From NCBI GenBank assembly GCA_030549495.1, contig JAUIRK010000923.1, forward strand, positions 710,766 through 774,765: DNA of 64,000 bases, written 5' to 3'. Position 1 is the stretch's first letter. Each line of letters starts with the position of its first letter. Below are positions 32,741 through 46,700 of this stretch, one piece after another. The stretch is from Nectonema munidae. Its lineage: Eukaryota > Nematomorpha > Nectonematoida > Nectonematidae. Made by a program: the position numbers and the translations under genes. The notes beneath the pieces were generated by a model. That model was not told where the DNA came from. It saw only the letters and a list, made by a program, of their open reading frames with translations, and made no database searches.

Positions 32741-34366
32741 AATTAACAGGAAAATTATTTCTAAACAAAGAAGATGAAGCAATCCTGAAAAGAGTGCCTC
32801 ATAATCATGATGAATTAGATGCAGGAAGTGTAGCCTTCAAATCTAATATCAAGAAAGAAGCACTTGAAACGTTTAAAAGCTCTAACAGAATATACAAGTA
32901 TTTTTTTCATATCTTTAAAAAGTATCTTAATAGTTTATATTTATTTAGTGACAATATTTTTCTCATCGAAAATGATCAAAGATCTACAATGAAAAAAAGA
33001 AGCATATTAAGGTATATAAGAAAAAGCAGAAAAAGAATTTCCTGTCCGAAAAACCTTGAATTTTCCATTCCCGAAAAATACACTGTAGCAAACGGCTCAA
33101 GATTTTTGCAAATGGATTTTCAATACGAAAACAAAAGGAACTTAGTTTTTTATGGAAAAACTTTGCATCACATCAACCAAATTTCACAGATAGACTCCAT
33201 TTTTGTTGATGGTACTTTTAAAAAGGCGCCACATCTTTCATCAGATAATCACAATACACACCTTTCACAATCATATTCAAGTACCAGTCCTTTATGCGCT
33301 TGTATGCGATAAGAAAGAAGAAACTTATAGGTATTTCACAAAAATCTTTTCAACTAAAAAATTAAAATTTTATTTTAAAACTTTATTTTAAGTTACGTAT
33401 TTGATTGTTTGAAAATGTAATTAGAAATGTCACTGGAGATTTTGAAACTTCAATTATATCAGCTACAAAAAATGTAAAATTTTATAGGAAGCTTGTATCC
33501 CTTGGATTCAGTTTGAATCCAAGTTTGATATTCCAGAAGTTTGAACTTTAGAAAATGCATCGAGATGTTACTTTCAATAGCTTTTTTATCTCAAATGGAA
33601 GTAAAAGAGATTTAAAATTTAATTATTTTGTTTTAAATTTTCAATAAACTTAGATAAAAGTAGCATATCGTAAAATGAAGATGTTGATGGTCCCTTTCTC
33701 GATTGATCCATTTTTCGCTTATTTTGAAAATACTTGGTTAGTTGATAACAAAATTCTACTTTGAAATGTATTTGGAAAAAAAGTCAGGACAAATAACCAT
33801 GTTGAAGGCTTTCATAACTCGTAAGTTTAAAATATGTTTTAATAATAATGCTTTACAAAGGATATAATTTTTTTTAGATTACATGCAAGTCTTCAATCGG
33901 AAAGAGTCAGTGTTTGGGAGCTAATGGAGTTTTTTAATCAAAAACGAAGAAAAATTATTTAAAGACATGGCTGAAATTGAACAGGTCAACTCAAAGTACA
34001 ACTGGAATGGAGGTAATGACCTTAAACGTGAAGAAAAAGAAAAAATTATTGAAGATATTTACAGCGAATACGCCAGAACGAGAAACTTGTATTTTTTCTT
34101 TCAAGAATGTCATCTCTCATAAGCTCTTGCAAGAAAACTCCAGTTGAAAGTTGTGACGATATCTATGAAGTCAACTTTCAATGTTTAAATCAAACTCCTT
34201 TTTTTTAATTTGCAATCTATCTTGAAGTAAATATTTAGCTTTTACTTTTACTTATTTATTTTAATTTTATTATTTGATTATTAGCTGAAATTAATAATGT
34301 TTAAAAGAATCAAAGGTAACTAAAAAAAATTTATTTCAAAATTTTTATATTATTTACTATTTTTAG

Positions 34367-34443
34367 AAGACACTGCTAAATGGAAGAAAAAGTGGATAAG
34401 GGCTCAAGGCGAGACCACTCAAAAAATGCGTGCCACGTTGTAG
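34367..34443 (+). other. Candidate last exon, 25 codons, phase 1
   Basis: Acceptor ttatttactatttttag, then in phase 1 (G or A)-DTAKWKKKWIRAQGETTQK, MRATL and TAG. It has the higher GC of a coding segment. It could be the final exon of the MULE gene or an unrelated exon; no partner exon is evident. Confidence 0.35.
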
Positions 34444-34559
34444 TACCTCTTGGGTGGTATGGAAATCTACACAAAAAATCTAAAGAAACATTGTCAAACA
34501 CTGAAACTTCTATACACAAGATTCATACAAATAACATCAAGAAACTTTAAACTTTGTTT

Positions 34560-36090
34560 TTAATGAAATGGCATCTAATTTATTTTTGTTCAAATAAAGT
34601 TTTAATTCATACTTTAATGTAATTTTTTTACTTGTGTGTGCTCATTTAATATTATTAACCACATATCTAGGTTAACGATTACTCCTCATTTTTTGTGATA
34701 GTTTATTAGTTTTAGTAAAAAATTTTTTTATATAATATACTTACACAATCACAATTTTTTATATCAATACTGTATTCTATTACAAATACTGTATTTTAGA
34801 ATTTTATTTTGAGTATCTTTTTTTTATTTCATAGAGTTTGTAGTTAAAACATCTAAATATTAAATTGTCCAAAACCATGGTTAAAAACAAAAATAGCTGT
34901 GAACTAAACTTTCTATTATATATAAATAATAAACACATTAGGAAAACTTTTTATATATGTATTATGTTTAGCCTCAAAAATAAAAAAAAAAGATTTAAAA
35001 TGTGCGAAAAGATTTAATGAAGCTTATTTGTAAAAAGTAAATAGATATTACATCAGTGTTATTTTGTTATTAGTATAATAAAAAATAAATAGCAAAGTAA
35101 CTGGTTAAAACAATAAATATTTAATGGAAGAAAATTTTATACGGTTAATATATAGTATTAATTTTATAACATTATAAGCGTTAATTTATTTGAATTGGAA
35201 TATTTGACTCACTTCTGTTCAACAGTTTGAAATTTAGGTTGATATTACAACTGTTTCACATATTTACATAGTAAGCAATTACACTCTTCAATAAAAGCTA
35301 TACCTTTTGTTTAATTAACAGAATTGTAACTAGGTAAAAATATAAAGTTATTTTCAAGCAACCTATATCAGCTTCTGAATTTCAAGTTTTTATCTTTTTT
35401 GTATTTTTATTGGAACAATAAAACTTAATTTATCTCAAATTTGAATTGTGATCTAGAAATTAAAACCTCTAGTTTAGATAAATCCTTAATTTAGCCAAAC
35501 GTAAAATTTACAACTATATAACAAAATATTTCTCACATCAGTTTTTGAACATTATTTAAAGCTGAATTCAAAATTATAAAATATTACAAAACAAAATCAA
35601 AAAATTAAAATATTTATCATAAAAAACATTTATCAAAAGTTAAGAAACAAAAATTTCATAGAGATATATAAAATTTGGTAGTAATCAGCGGACACACAGA
35701 AAAGAATTTAACTTTATTCAACTAGTTTGTATTTAAAAACTGTGAAGGATGCTTTATCTTTGAGAGCGAGAAAAATTACTGCAGTAAATGTAAAAAATAT
35801 TTTGGTAAGTATATATATGTAAAAATAAACTAGCCAAATCGATACTTGAACAAAACTAACTAAGGTTTTGAAATCAAGTTATTAAGAGAACCAAAGCTTT
35901 CGCTATGCTTGCAAAACCTCATTATACAGTTAATCGTTTAACTTCGGCTATTTCTTCGTAATCGATCGTCGTTTTGACGATCTTAGTAAAAAACAAAAGA
36001 GATGAATGAAATTTGCAAAGTTGCAATTCAATGTTGCACTGCAATGTTGTAAGAAGGACAGAAAATTTAACACAGGAGAGATAGGCAAGT
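34560..36090. other. No gene seen
   Basis: Very AT-rich, no feature of note. Confidence 0.4.
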
Positions 36091-36099
36091 TGGAGAGAG

Positions 36100-36705
36100 T
36101 ATCACGGCTCACTATCAAAGCGCAAATTTAACAGCGCGGAGACAGATCAAAGAGTAAGATGACATGATTTACGAGTAGCAATAAAAGGCCTCTAGCAATA
36201 AATGGCCGCTTACCGATTTTATATATGCGATTGTGTGTGAGGAACTTGAATCCTATGTATGAAGTATTCTTGTTACATATGGCATTATGTTTTTTCTGGC
36301 GTGCCAGGAGATATTTGTATATGTATGATGTATTGTTACGTATGACGTAATGTATTGTGTTTGGCACTGATGTTGTGGCATTATGTCTGGTGTCTGACAC
36401 TGACTAATGGAAATTAATAGGAAATTGTATGTCTGAGCGTGTAGGAACTTGAATCCAATCCATGATGTTTTCTTATATATGCGATTATGTTTTATGTGTG
36501 AGGAGGAACTTGAATCCTATGTATAAAGTATTCTTACATATGGCGTTATGTTTTGTTTGGCGTGTGAAGAAATATTTGTATATGTATGATGTACGTATGA
36601 CGTAATGTATTTATTGTGTTTGGCACTGATGTATTATGTATGGCGTTGTTTCGTGTCTGACACTGACTAATGGAAATTAATAGGAAATTGTGTGTCTGCG
36701 GGTGT
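36100..36705. repeat. Satellite-like repeat B, copy 2, two units of about 205 bp
   Basis: Units at 36,239-36,442 and 36,503-36,705 are direct copies (aggaacttgaatcctatgta ... tgtctgacactgactaatgg ... aggaaattgt). Parts are shared with 30,307-30,490 and, inverted, the head at 36,150-36,210 with 30,535-30,595. Confidence 0.8.
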
Positions 36706-37005
36706 TTTTTAAGAGTAATGGTATTGTTCACTAAGGAAGACTTGTATACGGAAAAATGAGGATTTTTTAAGAGTAATTGTATTGTTCACTAAGGAGAACT
36801 TTTATATACGGAAAAATAAGAATGTTTTTGAAAGCAATGGTATTGTTCACTAAAGAGGACTTTTAATTTTAGAAAAAAGAGAATGTTTATTAAGGGTAAT
36901 AGTATTGTTCACTAAAAAAACTTTTAATTTTGGAAAAATTAGAATGTTTTATTATACGGAAAAATGAGAATGTATTATAAAAGTAATGATATTGATCACT
37001 AAGAT
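36706..37005. repeat. Minisatellite, about 65-bp unit, five copies
   Basis: Each unit contains aagagtaatggtattgttca, then ctaagg, a cttttaNtt block and ggaaaaatgagaatgttt. Copies drift towards the right. Confidence 0.8.
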
Positions 37006-37559
37006 TTATCAAAAATGGCACAGATGCCAATATGTGAGAATTTTTAATTTAAATTGAATTTGTCCATATTTTTCCTTTTGCGTCAAAGAGATAATTTTTT
37101 AGATGAAGAACGTGGACAACTTTTTGTAATTGAACAATGAACATCAGGAATGATTCATCAAAAAAAAACCTTTGAAATGAGATTGGTTGACAAATATTCA
37201 GGCCTGATAATAAAATACACGATATTGATAAAAAAAAGTCTAAGATCATCAAGAAGATTCTTTAATCAGAATGCTTTGAGAGAAAGTTATAAAAAAATTT
37301 CGAACACACATTGAAGAATGTAAATTTCTAATGAAAAAGAGCTACCAATAAAGGATCGTCATAGAATGAATAGCAAAAATACATACTGTAAATTATAATA
37401 TGACGTAGAGACTACGAGCCGATAACCAATTTGTAGCCAAAAAGATGGAGGTCCTATCGAGTTACATAAGTTACTGTAGAATGAAAAATTTTGAATGAAT
37501 TAAACACCTAAAGTTGGTTTATTAAATAATTACCAGAGAAATACTGCAAGTAGAAGTTA

Positions 37560-38180
37560 TTTTTATGTTTATATATTTGACATTGATTTACAGATTTAAT
37601 CGATTTTTTTGGTATTATTGATTTCATAAAAAATGAACATCACCATTAAATTCTACATACTTGAAATGTATAAAAAAACTTTTTATAAGAATAAACAGTT
37701 TAATTTTGACATGGGCTGTCATATTTAAATTATTTTGTCAGGTTTGACTAATTTATTATAAAAAAAAAAGGAATATAACTAGTAAACACAGCCTACTTGA
37801 AAATGGGTATATATGTGTAAAATGCCATACACGGTAAACTTCATAACCTCCCTATACTTTCTATTAAACGTAATTCTCTAATTCAAAAAACCGTGCCTGA
37901 TTCTTTCTTTTTGGATAAGTCAATTTTTTGACAGTTTTGATTGATTTTCATAAAAAATGAATATCACTACTGAATTCAGCATTCTTGAAAATGGGTATAA
38001 ATGTGTAAAAAACTTTATATAATTATTTCAATAAAAAGTTCCTTTTTGAAATGAGCTGTCAAATATAAATCAATTTTTTGACAGGTTTGATTGATTTTGA
38101 TAAAAAATGGACATCACCACTGAATTCAGCATAGTTGAAATATATATGTAACATTAAAAATATTTATAAAAACTTATTAA
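37560..38180. repeat. Degenerate tandem repeat, about 165-bp unit
   Basis: Three units with ttgattttNataaaaaatg, then acatcaccactgaattcagc, then ttgaaatNtatNtgt, and a gagctgtcaaatNtaaatca linker, near 37,600, 37,930 and 38,090. A G-rich then C-rich patch follows at 38,190-38,220. Confidence 0.7.
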
Positions 38181-38269
38181 TATCTGAAAAAATAGGGGGA
38201 GGGCACTTTACGCCCCCCAACACTTGAGCGGACAAATTTTGCCCAGCACTAATAGGGTTAACACAAGTT

Positions 38270-38695
38270 TTCAAATACTTTGAAACAAATGGATGTTTCC
38301 CACAAGTTAAATTTAAAAACTTCCCAATATTAGTAGAGCAAGATGGAACTCAAAAGCAATTTTAACAATTCTTGCTTATATTCTTCTATCCAAATGGAGA
38401 AACTCTTTAGTTAATGTATTTCGCTTCATTTGCTATGATTGGGAGAAATTTTGGTTTAGTGATCAAAAGTATAAAGAAAGTAACTTTGAAAATTTGTTAG
38501 AAATATTAAAGCCATATGAAAAAGCGATTTCATCTTTAAAAAATCATTGGAAAAAAAAAATTCAAAATTGAACATTTCAAGAAGCAACCAATTTGCTGAA
38601 AGGGCAATCAAAATCATTCAAGATGTTTATAAAAGCTGTAAAAAGAAAGATATTATATCAGAAAAATTTATTTTAAGTTATTTGAACATGAAATA
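38270..38695 (+). pseudogene. Second relict of the KRBA2-like family
   Basis: Plus-strand VNVFRFICYDWEKFWFSDQK, YKESNFENLLEILK and, after a frame change near 38,570, LNISRSNQFAERAIKIIQDV line up in order with the C-terminal peptides at 12,938-12,650 (EWADAWFHTQHYNESIF, LDIPRSNQNTERAAKLM). The rest of the protein is absent. It abuts the start of the right-arm match at 38,838. Confidence 0.65.
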
Positions 38696-38837
38696 AAAAA
38701 TTTTCAAATATTTTATTATTCAATAAAGAATTTTTTTTCTTAAAATCAAAACTGGCGAGCTCCAATTGCTACCAATAAACACTGGATTGGAGAATTGTGA
38801 GGATGGATTGGATTTGAGGATGGTCCATCAAATCATT

Positions 38838-40720
38838 TTCATGTAGAAAGTATAATAATATAATTTTTCTTTATTATGAAAATGGTTATATCAAGTATTT
38901 ATTGTAAAAGTAAACAGTTTTTTTAAAAACAATTCTGCTTTAAGTTATAAGGATACTTTTTCTAGATTTACCGGACATTGACTTCAATGTTTCGAAATAA
39001 AAATATCCTCAAAGTATCTCTTTGAAGGGATGACAACTTTGCATGCAATAAGTTTTAGTTTATTTGAAAAATTTTGAATTTGATGCTGAAATGTTTCTCA
39101 CTTTAATATAATTTTGCATAGTCAAAAAATAAAAAAATATGTTAATTTTGCACAACATGTTCTAGTTTTGAATATTTTACACAATTAACAAAAAAATTAT
39201 TAAAAAGTAAACAAATGTATCTTATTCACAGGAAGTAGAACTTTTCAAAAGTATAAAATAAGTTTTCAAAAAAATTTGTTTCAAAAAGATATGCTTTTCG
39301 AAATATAAGTTCTGAAATCTTGACAACGTTGAAAACTTCTAGACAAATATCATTTTTATAGCAATTAGAAGTTTTAATGAAGTGATGTCGTAACATGGGG
39401 AGACATAGTTGGATATTAAAATGAAAAACTCACAAATACTTAAAAAGCAAAATTATAAAATAAGACGAATGTGCAAAAATGGAAGTTTGAAGTTTATTCG
39501 TGTATCTATAAATTTAAAATAATGCTTACGCAAAAAGAACAAAAACACTTGGAAATATGAATCAAAAAATTTTTGATAATGATAAAAAGAAGAGAAGTTT
39601 TCAAGCAATATATTTTATGAAACTTTCACCTCCACCTTCTTCTGTAGCAGTGCAGTTGGTCATAGCTTGAGAAGGTGAGGACTAAAAAGAGGAAAATAAG
39701 ATATTAATCGCAGGAGTGTATTTTTCAAATGCAATGAATTAGAAAATATACACGACACTACGAAACTGTCAATCATCTTTTTCTATCGAATAGAATCAAT
39801 CGAAATACTCAATCTTAAATCGAATTGTGAATCTTAAATGCTCGTGAATTAAGTGCGTTGTATTATTCTCACTGTTAGACGAATGGTGGGCCAAAGAGAA
39901 GGGCGAGCTTAAGTATCCACTCCTTATTGGTCCTAGCAAAAATTTTTTAGAGGGGATGTAAATGGTCTTTTTTAAGTTAGTGGAAAATTGCGCTAAATTT
40001 AGCGATCTGTTAAAAATTGCAATTCATCCAAGTATTCCATGTCGATGCAACAATAAAATTATACATATACAATTCTCCTGCAGTCAAGTCTAAAAACTAA
40101 TTCAAACGGTAAGACGAGATTTCATAAAAAATTAAACGAGATTTAGTCGACAGTCAAAAAGATATTTTTAATACAAATAAAACATAAAATTTCTCAATAT
40201 TGTTAATATATTTAATTTAAATTTGGAAAAAATTATTTTATCTTTTGATTGTTGTCAAAATGTCGTTTTTTTCGTAAATGAATGTGTTCTGTACAACTAA
40301 AAAATTAATATTTTCAATATTTCTTGTATTTTGAATAATTTTTTTCTTTTTTGCCAAAATCTTGTTTTTATTTTCGACGAAATCTCTTATTTCAATCCAG
40401 AAATATAAAAATTAAAATTATGAAATTTTATGGATTTTAAGTTTATATTTTAAATAGCCTTCTTTTGGATTAAAACAAATTTTCTTTGTTTTTGTTAATT
40501 TTAACTTTCTTTAAATTTCTATCTGATCCAAAAAAAATATAAAGGAACTTGAACAAGCGTGTTTCCGTGTCTCTCTAAATTCAATGTCATCAAAATTTCG
40601 TGTAAATCTAATTTTATATGTTGTTATGTCTAAAAATGATAACCATTAAAAATTTATATTAAATTATGTTTTATTGATACACTTTGCGTAGCTTTGAATC
40701 AAATTTTGAATTATTAGGAC
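38838..40720 (-). repeat. Right arm of the inverted duplication, distal part
   Basis: Reverse complement of 8,430-6,555 with few differences. It holds the gene C last exon and poly(A) signal. At about 40,715 the match stops, and 11.5 kb of other sequence intervene before it resumes at about 52,231. Confidence 0.85.
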
Positions 40721-43700
40721 ATATATAAAGCAAATAGCATGAAATTTTTTTAAATAAGTATTTTTGATTATTTTCTCAATACGAAATTGTTTATAAAAAG
40801 TAAATCTTATAAATTTAAAATTTTATAAAAAATTTATTTATCTTTTTGAAATAAAAACAAATACAAAAATATCTTTCAGTTAGTTAATTTCTTAATTGGT
40901 CAGTTAGTTGAGAAATTAAGTAAAATTTCTCAACTAACTTAGAACAGTTATTTTAAAAATGTTATTTTTAAGACACGAAGTATCTCAAGGCTAAGTAAGT
41001 GATTAAAAAATATTTCAAATATAAATTTTGTATGTATGAGAGGTCTGGCAAGACCTCCGGGGAGACAACTTGCCAGCCTTATTATATATTTAAATGTGTA
41101 GATCGGAAAATGCTAAAAAAATAAACTTAAAATAAAAATTTTCAAAAAATATTTTACATACATATTGAAAGCCACATTTCAAAAATTCTACCTAAAAGTT
41201 CAAAAAACTTAACTTTGAAATTGCAGTTTTGTTTCATAAAAACTATATGATTGGTTGAAATGTTTATGTAATATATAATAATATTAATACTACTCAGGCC
41301 CGTAGCTAGGACTTTTCAATTGGGAGGGCTGGAAAAAATTTGGGGGGGGGCTAAATATTTTCACAAAAATTTTTTTGGTATTTATGGGTTATCTCTCCCC
41401 CATTCAAAAAATTTTTTTAGTTTGTAAAAATTTTTTTACAAACAACAAATGTCAAACTTTTACTTTATATATTCTGGAAAATAAAATAATATTAAAATCA
41501 AAACAAAATTAATCTTCTTGATTTTTTTGAAAACTCTTTACAAAATTCCACGAAATCAATGTTTTTCAACCTTTTAGATTCAAAACCAATCATTGAGAGA
41601 TTTGTTTTGCGAGTACTCAGCATTGTTCTTCTTTGTGGAGTGTCTATATTTGATAGAGTCGAAAATGATGCCTCACATAAAGCTGTAGAAGAAGCAAGGC
41701 TGGCAACAAAATTGTAAGTATCTGTGAAAACTTCTTTTAGCTCGTAAAGAATTTTCACAATATTTGGAATGGTGAACAAAATGTTTTTTTTCTTCAAATA
41801 ATTTTGCACTACTAATAACTCAGCTTCTGGGGGAATTTTGATAAGTTTGCTTATTTCTTGGAAGTTTTCAGTTTTGAAGCTTTCTGTTGATAGTGAAGTT
41901 ATTATAGAAGCAATTTCTTTATACAAACATGAGTTTTGATTGAAGCGTTTCTCATATTCAATTAAAATGTGATCAATGGCGGAAAAAAATGAACTTTTGA
42001 GAACTGAAACAATTTTATCTAATCTTTGTCCGGTAGGACAAGTCATTATAACATTTTTAAGTCAAGAACTAGGAAAAGTTTTTCTTTTTGAATTAACGTT
42101 TTCAATATTTTCTCTACCAATCATCTCTTCTCCAGTTTTCTTAACATCTTCAAAAACATATTCACTTCTTAGTTTTTTTATCTCAGCAAAAACGCTATCT
42201 GATATTTCCATTGCTGCAGCAAGATCAATTTCTCTTTTTTGGAAGGCTTTATCTGCAGGTTGTATCAAACTTAAAACTTTTTCCACTAAAACGGCTGCAA
42301 ATGTGAATTTAATGTTTGAAAGTGTTGAATAAAAACCTTTTGCTTCTACTACAATTCCACCGTCTATAGAAGCATCTTTAAGATTTATAATTGTTTTTAA
42401 AGTTTTCCTTATTTGACAAAATTCAGAGATAATTGCTTTTGTAGTCTGATAATGTGCGCTCCACCTTTGTTCTAATAACCTTTTCAAGGATATTCCATTA
42501 TAATGTTTCGCAACTTTTGGACACCGGAAAAAGGTATACAACGACTTACACTGATCGCAAAAGTCTTTGATAATTTCGTTATTATAAATCAAATGAAGAC
42601 GGTGATTTAGACCAGTGGTTCCCAACCTGGGCGATATCGCCCTCAGAGGGGCGATATAATTTTTCTGATGGGCGTTTGGTATTAAAGGGCGATGAAGGGG
42701 GCGTTGAAAAAGTTCTATTAAATTTATTGTACCTATCTATGAGTTATGCACAATTTGCTAATAATAGCATATCGTTTACTAAACACATTGTAAAATGTCT
42801 GTTTATGCTTCTAATGTAAACTGATGAAGAAGAAGTGTTCTTAAATCATAAGAAACACTGGTAACGGACACTGGTGTGCGCATGTATGCAAACATAATAT
42901 CGCTCTAGAAACACTGGCTATCATATGTGTGTATCTCATTATAATTTGCTGCAAACGATGATGATGAGTGAAATAGCCCTAATGCCTGTCTAACCTTAAT
43001 GCCCGTGAACCAGAAACACTTGTTAGTAGAGGAAACATTTCCTGTCTGCTATGTCTATGATTGCGATAATAGCTTCTTTCTTACCTTTTGCATTAATTGC
43101 TTGTAGTGAGCCAACATCCACTTGCATTTTGTTCTAAAGTTCACTTTTATTCATCTTCATCAATCTATTTTATTCTTTCCTACTTACTGATTACAAGCTT
43201 ACTTGTGTGTGAGTAATTTGCTTTCATTTTTTAATCTTATTTTCCTATTCTTCTAGCATAGTTAAAATAAAACTGTCGCACTTTTAAATTGAGTTTTGAT
43301 TTAATATTTACGTGTACCATAGTCAGGATAGAAATCAAAATGCACAAACAGATTTTTTAATTTTACAACACAATATAAATAAAACTCAAATAATAAATAT
43401 TTTTTGCAAAAATAAACTTTGTGTTTTTTGCTTCCTTTTAGTTATTAAGTTTTATTTTTTTTTGCAAAGTAAAGCCAAATTTAAAACTTTTTTGTACTGA
43501 AGTAAAAAATTTGTTTCTTGAAATTAATAGGATTTATTTATGTAACTTACACATAGCTTGAGTTTTTAGTGTGACCTCATTTACTAACAATTTTAATTTA
43601 GTCTATATTGCATACTTAAAAAAACATAAACATTTTTCCTGAGTAAGAAATAAACAAATTTAGAATCGCTATTTTGGATTATTTATTTCACATTGGAAAT

Positions 43701-46700
43701 AAGTATCAGCTATTCAACTTAGGATATCCGATCTATGATTTTTCTTAAGCATTAAAAGTGAAATGTTAACCAGTAATTAAAATTGTGAGTATACATCTTT
43801 GAATATGTGTGAAGATGTGAATATATACCATTTTCTATTTAGGTCAAAATAAACACTTTTCCGGTATAAATAAACCTTTTTACAATTTAAATTAGTTCTT
43901 TTTTATTTAAGTTTCAGATTTTTAACTTGAGTCTAATATTTATCTATTTATATCAGCTTCGATATACTTGTAAAAAATATAAATTAAAGCAATACTAAAT
44001 TATGCATATTTATAAAATTTGCTTTAATAAGACTGGCATTTATAGTTTCAAATGGAAAGAAACAATTTAAACTTGTAAACGTAATTTTTGGATAAATTTT
44101 TGGTTTCTCAAAGAATAGAATTCTTGTATTTTTGCATTAGACTTATAAAAACAGTTAAATTTTTAAGGAGTAAAATATTCACTTTTATTAACAAATTATT
44201 TATGTGCTTATGGAACTGTTTTTGAAAAATTACAACACATTCAAACTCATAAGTTTTCATAATTCCTTAGGTGTTAGTTCAGATTTATACAACTTAAGCA
44301 AGCTTATGAATTATATTTGTCTGTATTTTTTAATGTGGAAAAACTTTTTCAAACGAAGCAATGAAGCCATCTCGATTAAGTTACCATTTAAAGAAAGTAC
44401 ACCCAGATAAAGTGAATAAGAACGAACTTTATTTCAAAAACTTAAAAGAAAAATATGAAAAGCAGTGCATGAGTATGAAAACTTTCAGAAACTCAAGTAA
44501 CCTTGAAAAAGGCCTTTATGCTTCTTATAAAATTTCTCTCCTAATTGCAAAGTCTGGTCAGGCGCACAGTATTGGAGAAAATTTGATATTACCTTGTATC
44601 AAAGACTTTGTTGATATCATGATTGGCCGAAGTGAAAAAAATCTACTTTCCATGATACCCTTGAGTAATAATACTGTATTATCGAAAATAAATGAAATGT
44701 CAAAAAACGTAGAAACCATATTATGTGACAAACTAAGATGTACAGAATTTGTGTTACAAGTAGATGAATCTACTATGATTAACAGCCATTCAATTTTGCT
44801 TTCATATGTAAGATTCATTAATGACAATTCAGAATTAACAGAAGAATTTTTATTTGCAAGGTCTTTAACGAGTGATACAAAAGGTTCAACTATTTTTAAG
44901 TCTGTTGAAAGTTATTTTCTTGAAAAAAACATTCCATTAAAAAATATTTTAGTCTGTGCAACTGATGGCGCACAATCAATGGTCGGGTGATACAGAGGAT
45001 TTTTAGCGCATTTAAAGAGAATTTGCCCAGCTATTCTCACAGTTCACTGTGTGATTCATAGACAACACCTAGCTAGTAAACTTATGTCAGCTAGTCTTTC
45101 TGAATCGTTGCAAATTGCAATCAAAGCAATAAATAAAATAAAGACGAGTTCACACAAAGATAGAATTTTTCAAAGTCTCTGCAAAGATAATGCAGAGAAT
45201 TTTACCACCCTTTTAATGCATACCGAAATAAGGTGGCTTTCCAAGGGTAATTGTCTTCAAAGATTTTTCGATCTTTATGACAGTATTCTGGATTTTTTCA
45301 AGAAAGAGGACAGTGAAACTTTTGACAAAATAAGCCTAATCAAAAGTGACATTGCATATCTGGCTGATATTTTTGCGAAGTTAAATGATATCAATTTAAA
45401 ACTGCAAGGACCATCATCAAATCTAATAAAAGCTAAAGGAGTTATTGTCGCTTTTATAAACAAAATGGACATGTTTTCTTCGAGTATATCGCGTCATAAT
45501 TTTTACCAATTTCCGAATCTTGATTTGATATGCAAAGAGGGCTTTAAATTTAATGAGAATGCTATAAAAGTATACACAAGTCATTTAAGTATGTTAAAGT
45601 CTGAAATATCCAAGAGATTTGAAGATTTAATTAATGTTCAAGTTCCTGAATGGTGTTTTGATCCTTTTAAGTTTGATGCTAGGGAAATTAACTGCAAACT
45701 TCAAGAAGAAATGATAGATTTGCAAAATGACATTGAAGCTAAAGGCTTGTTTACCTTGTCAGGTTATGAGAAATTCTGGTTAAAGAATCGCTTGTTGTAC
45801 CCGAATCTTGGGGAAAAATTAGATTTTTGTTTTTCGCATTTCCTTCGACATACTTGGTAGAAGCAGGATTCAGTGCTGCTGTATATTTAAAAAACAAACA
45901 AAGAAATAAATTGAAAATAGAAGAAACGGGTGATTTAAGACTCAAGCTTACAAATATGGAGCCAGAAATCAGAGAATTGATGAAAAATCATCAGCCTCAA
46001 GGAAGCCATTGAAGTTTTGCTCAATAAATTCCACTTATAATTTAATAAATTTTTTTTTGTTTTTGTAGGGTTTTAATTTTTCTAATTTATTATTTACTCA
46101 TGGTTTTTAAAGATCGGGAAACCTTATAACCAATCAAGTTGCTTTTTAAAAAAAATGTCAAAGTAAAGGGGCGATGGGAGATTTATTTCCAAAAAGTGGG
46201 CGTTAACAAAAAAAAAGGTTGGGAACCCCTGATTTAGACAATGAACATAGGGAATTTTTCTTCCTAGTTTTTGTTGTATAATTGCTTGTACTCCACACTT
46301 TTTGCACCCACTCATGACACTTGTTCCATCAAAACATTGAGAAAGAAGTTTTCCAGTTTCATTCAGAATATCTATGCACTTTGAAGCAATTGAATTTGCA
46401 TCGAGTTCATTATGATGAAGTGTAACAATGTCTAGCAATGATTCGTGAATTTTTCCATTTTTAACATAACGGATACCGATCGATATATTCTCTGTATTAG
46501 TTTTGTCTCTTGTGCCGTCCATCATAAGTGAGAAGTTACCTGAATCGCATTCTTTAATGTTGTTTGCAACAGAGTTTCTAACCATATTATGGAGAGTGGA
46601 AATAAGTTCATTTTGCAGTTGCGGAGAAGTGTATTTTGCATTGTGTTGAACATGAGAATTGATCATTTCTTTTAAAGTGCTGTCTTTCTCAATAGTGTAG

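Larger units (their letters stand above)
30873..34190 (+). pseudogene. FLYWCH-MULE transposase gene relict with one intron
   Basis: Exon 1 (30,873-30,960) encodes DGYKYFLKRETLSSKVYYC and ASSCK, the first half of a FLYWCH zinc finger, and ends in phase 1 at a gtattt donor. Exon 2 begins at 32,750 after attaacag and completes it (KLFLNKEDEAILKRVPHNHD, with the H.H pair). It then runs open to about 33,240 through a linker and IDSIFVDGTFKKAPHL, the MULE catalytic DGTFK block. After a frame change come VPVLYALVCDKKEETYRYF, a damaged middle, VRTNNHVEGFHNS (near 33,800) and NSKYNWNGGNDLKREEKEK (near 34,000). At least four breaks. The 1.79-kb intron is normal for the family in animals. Inserted transposon or decayed domesticated gene cannot be told apart. 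Confidence 0.8.
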
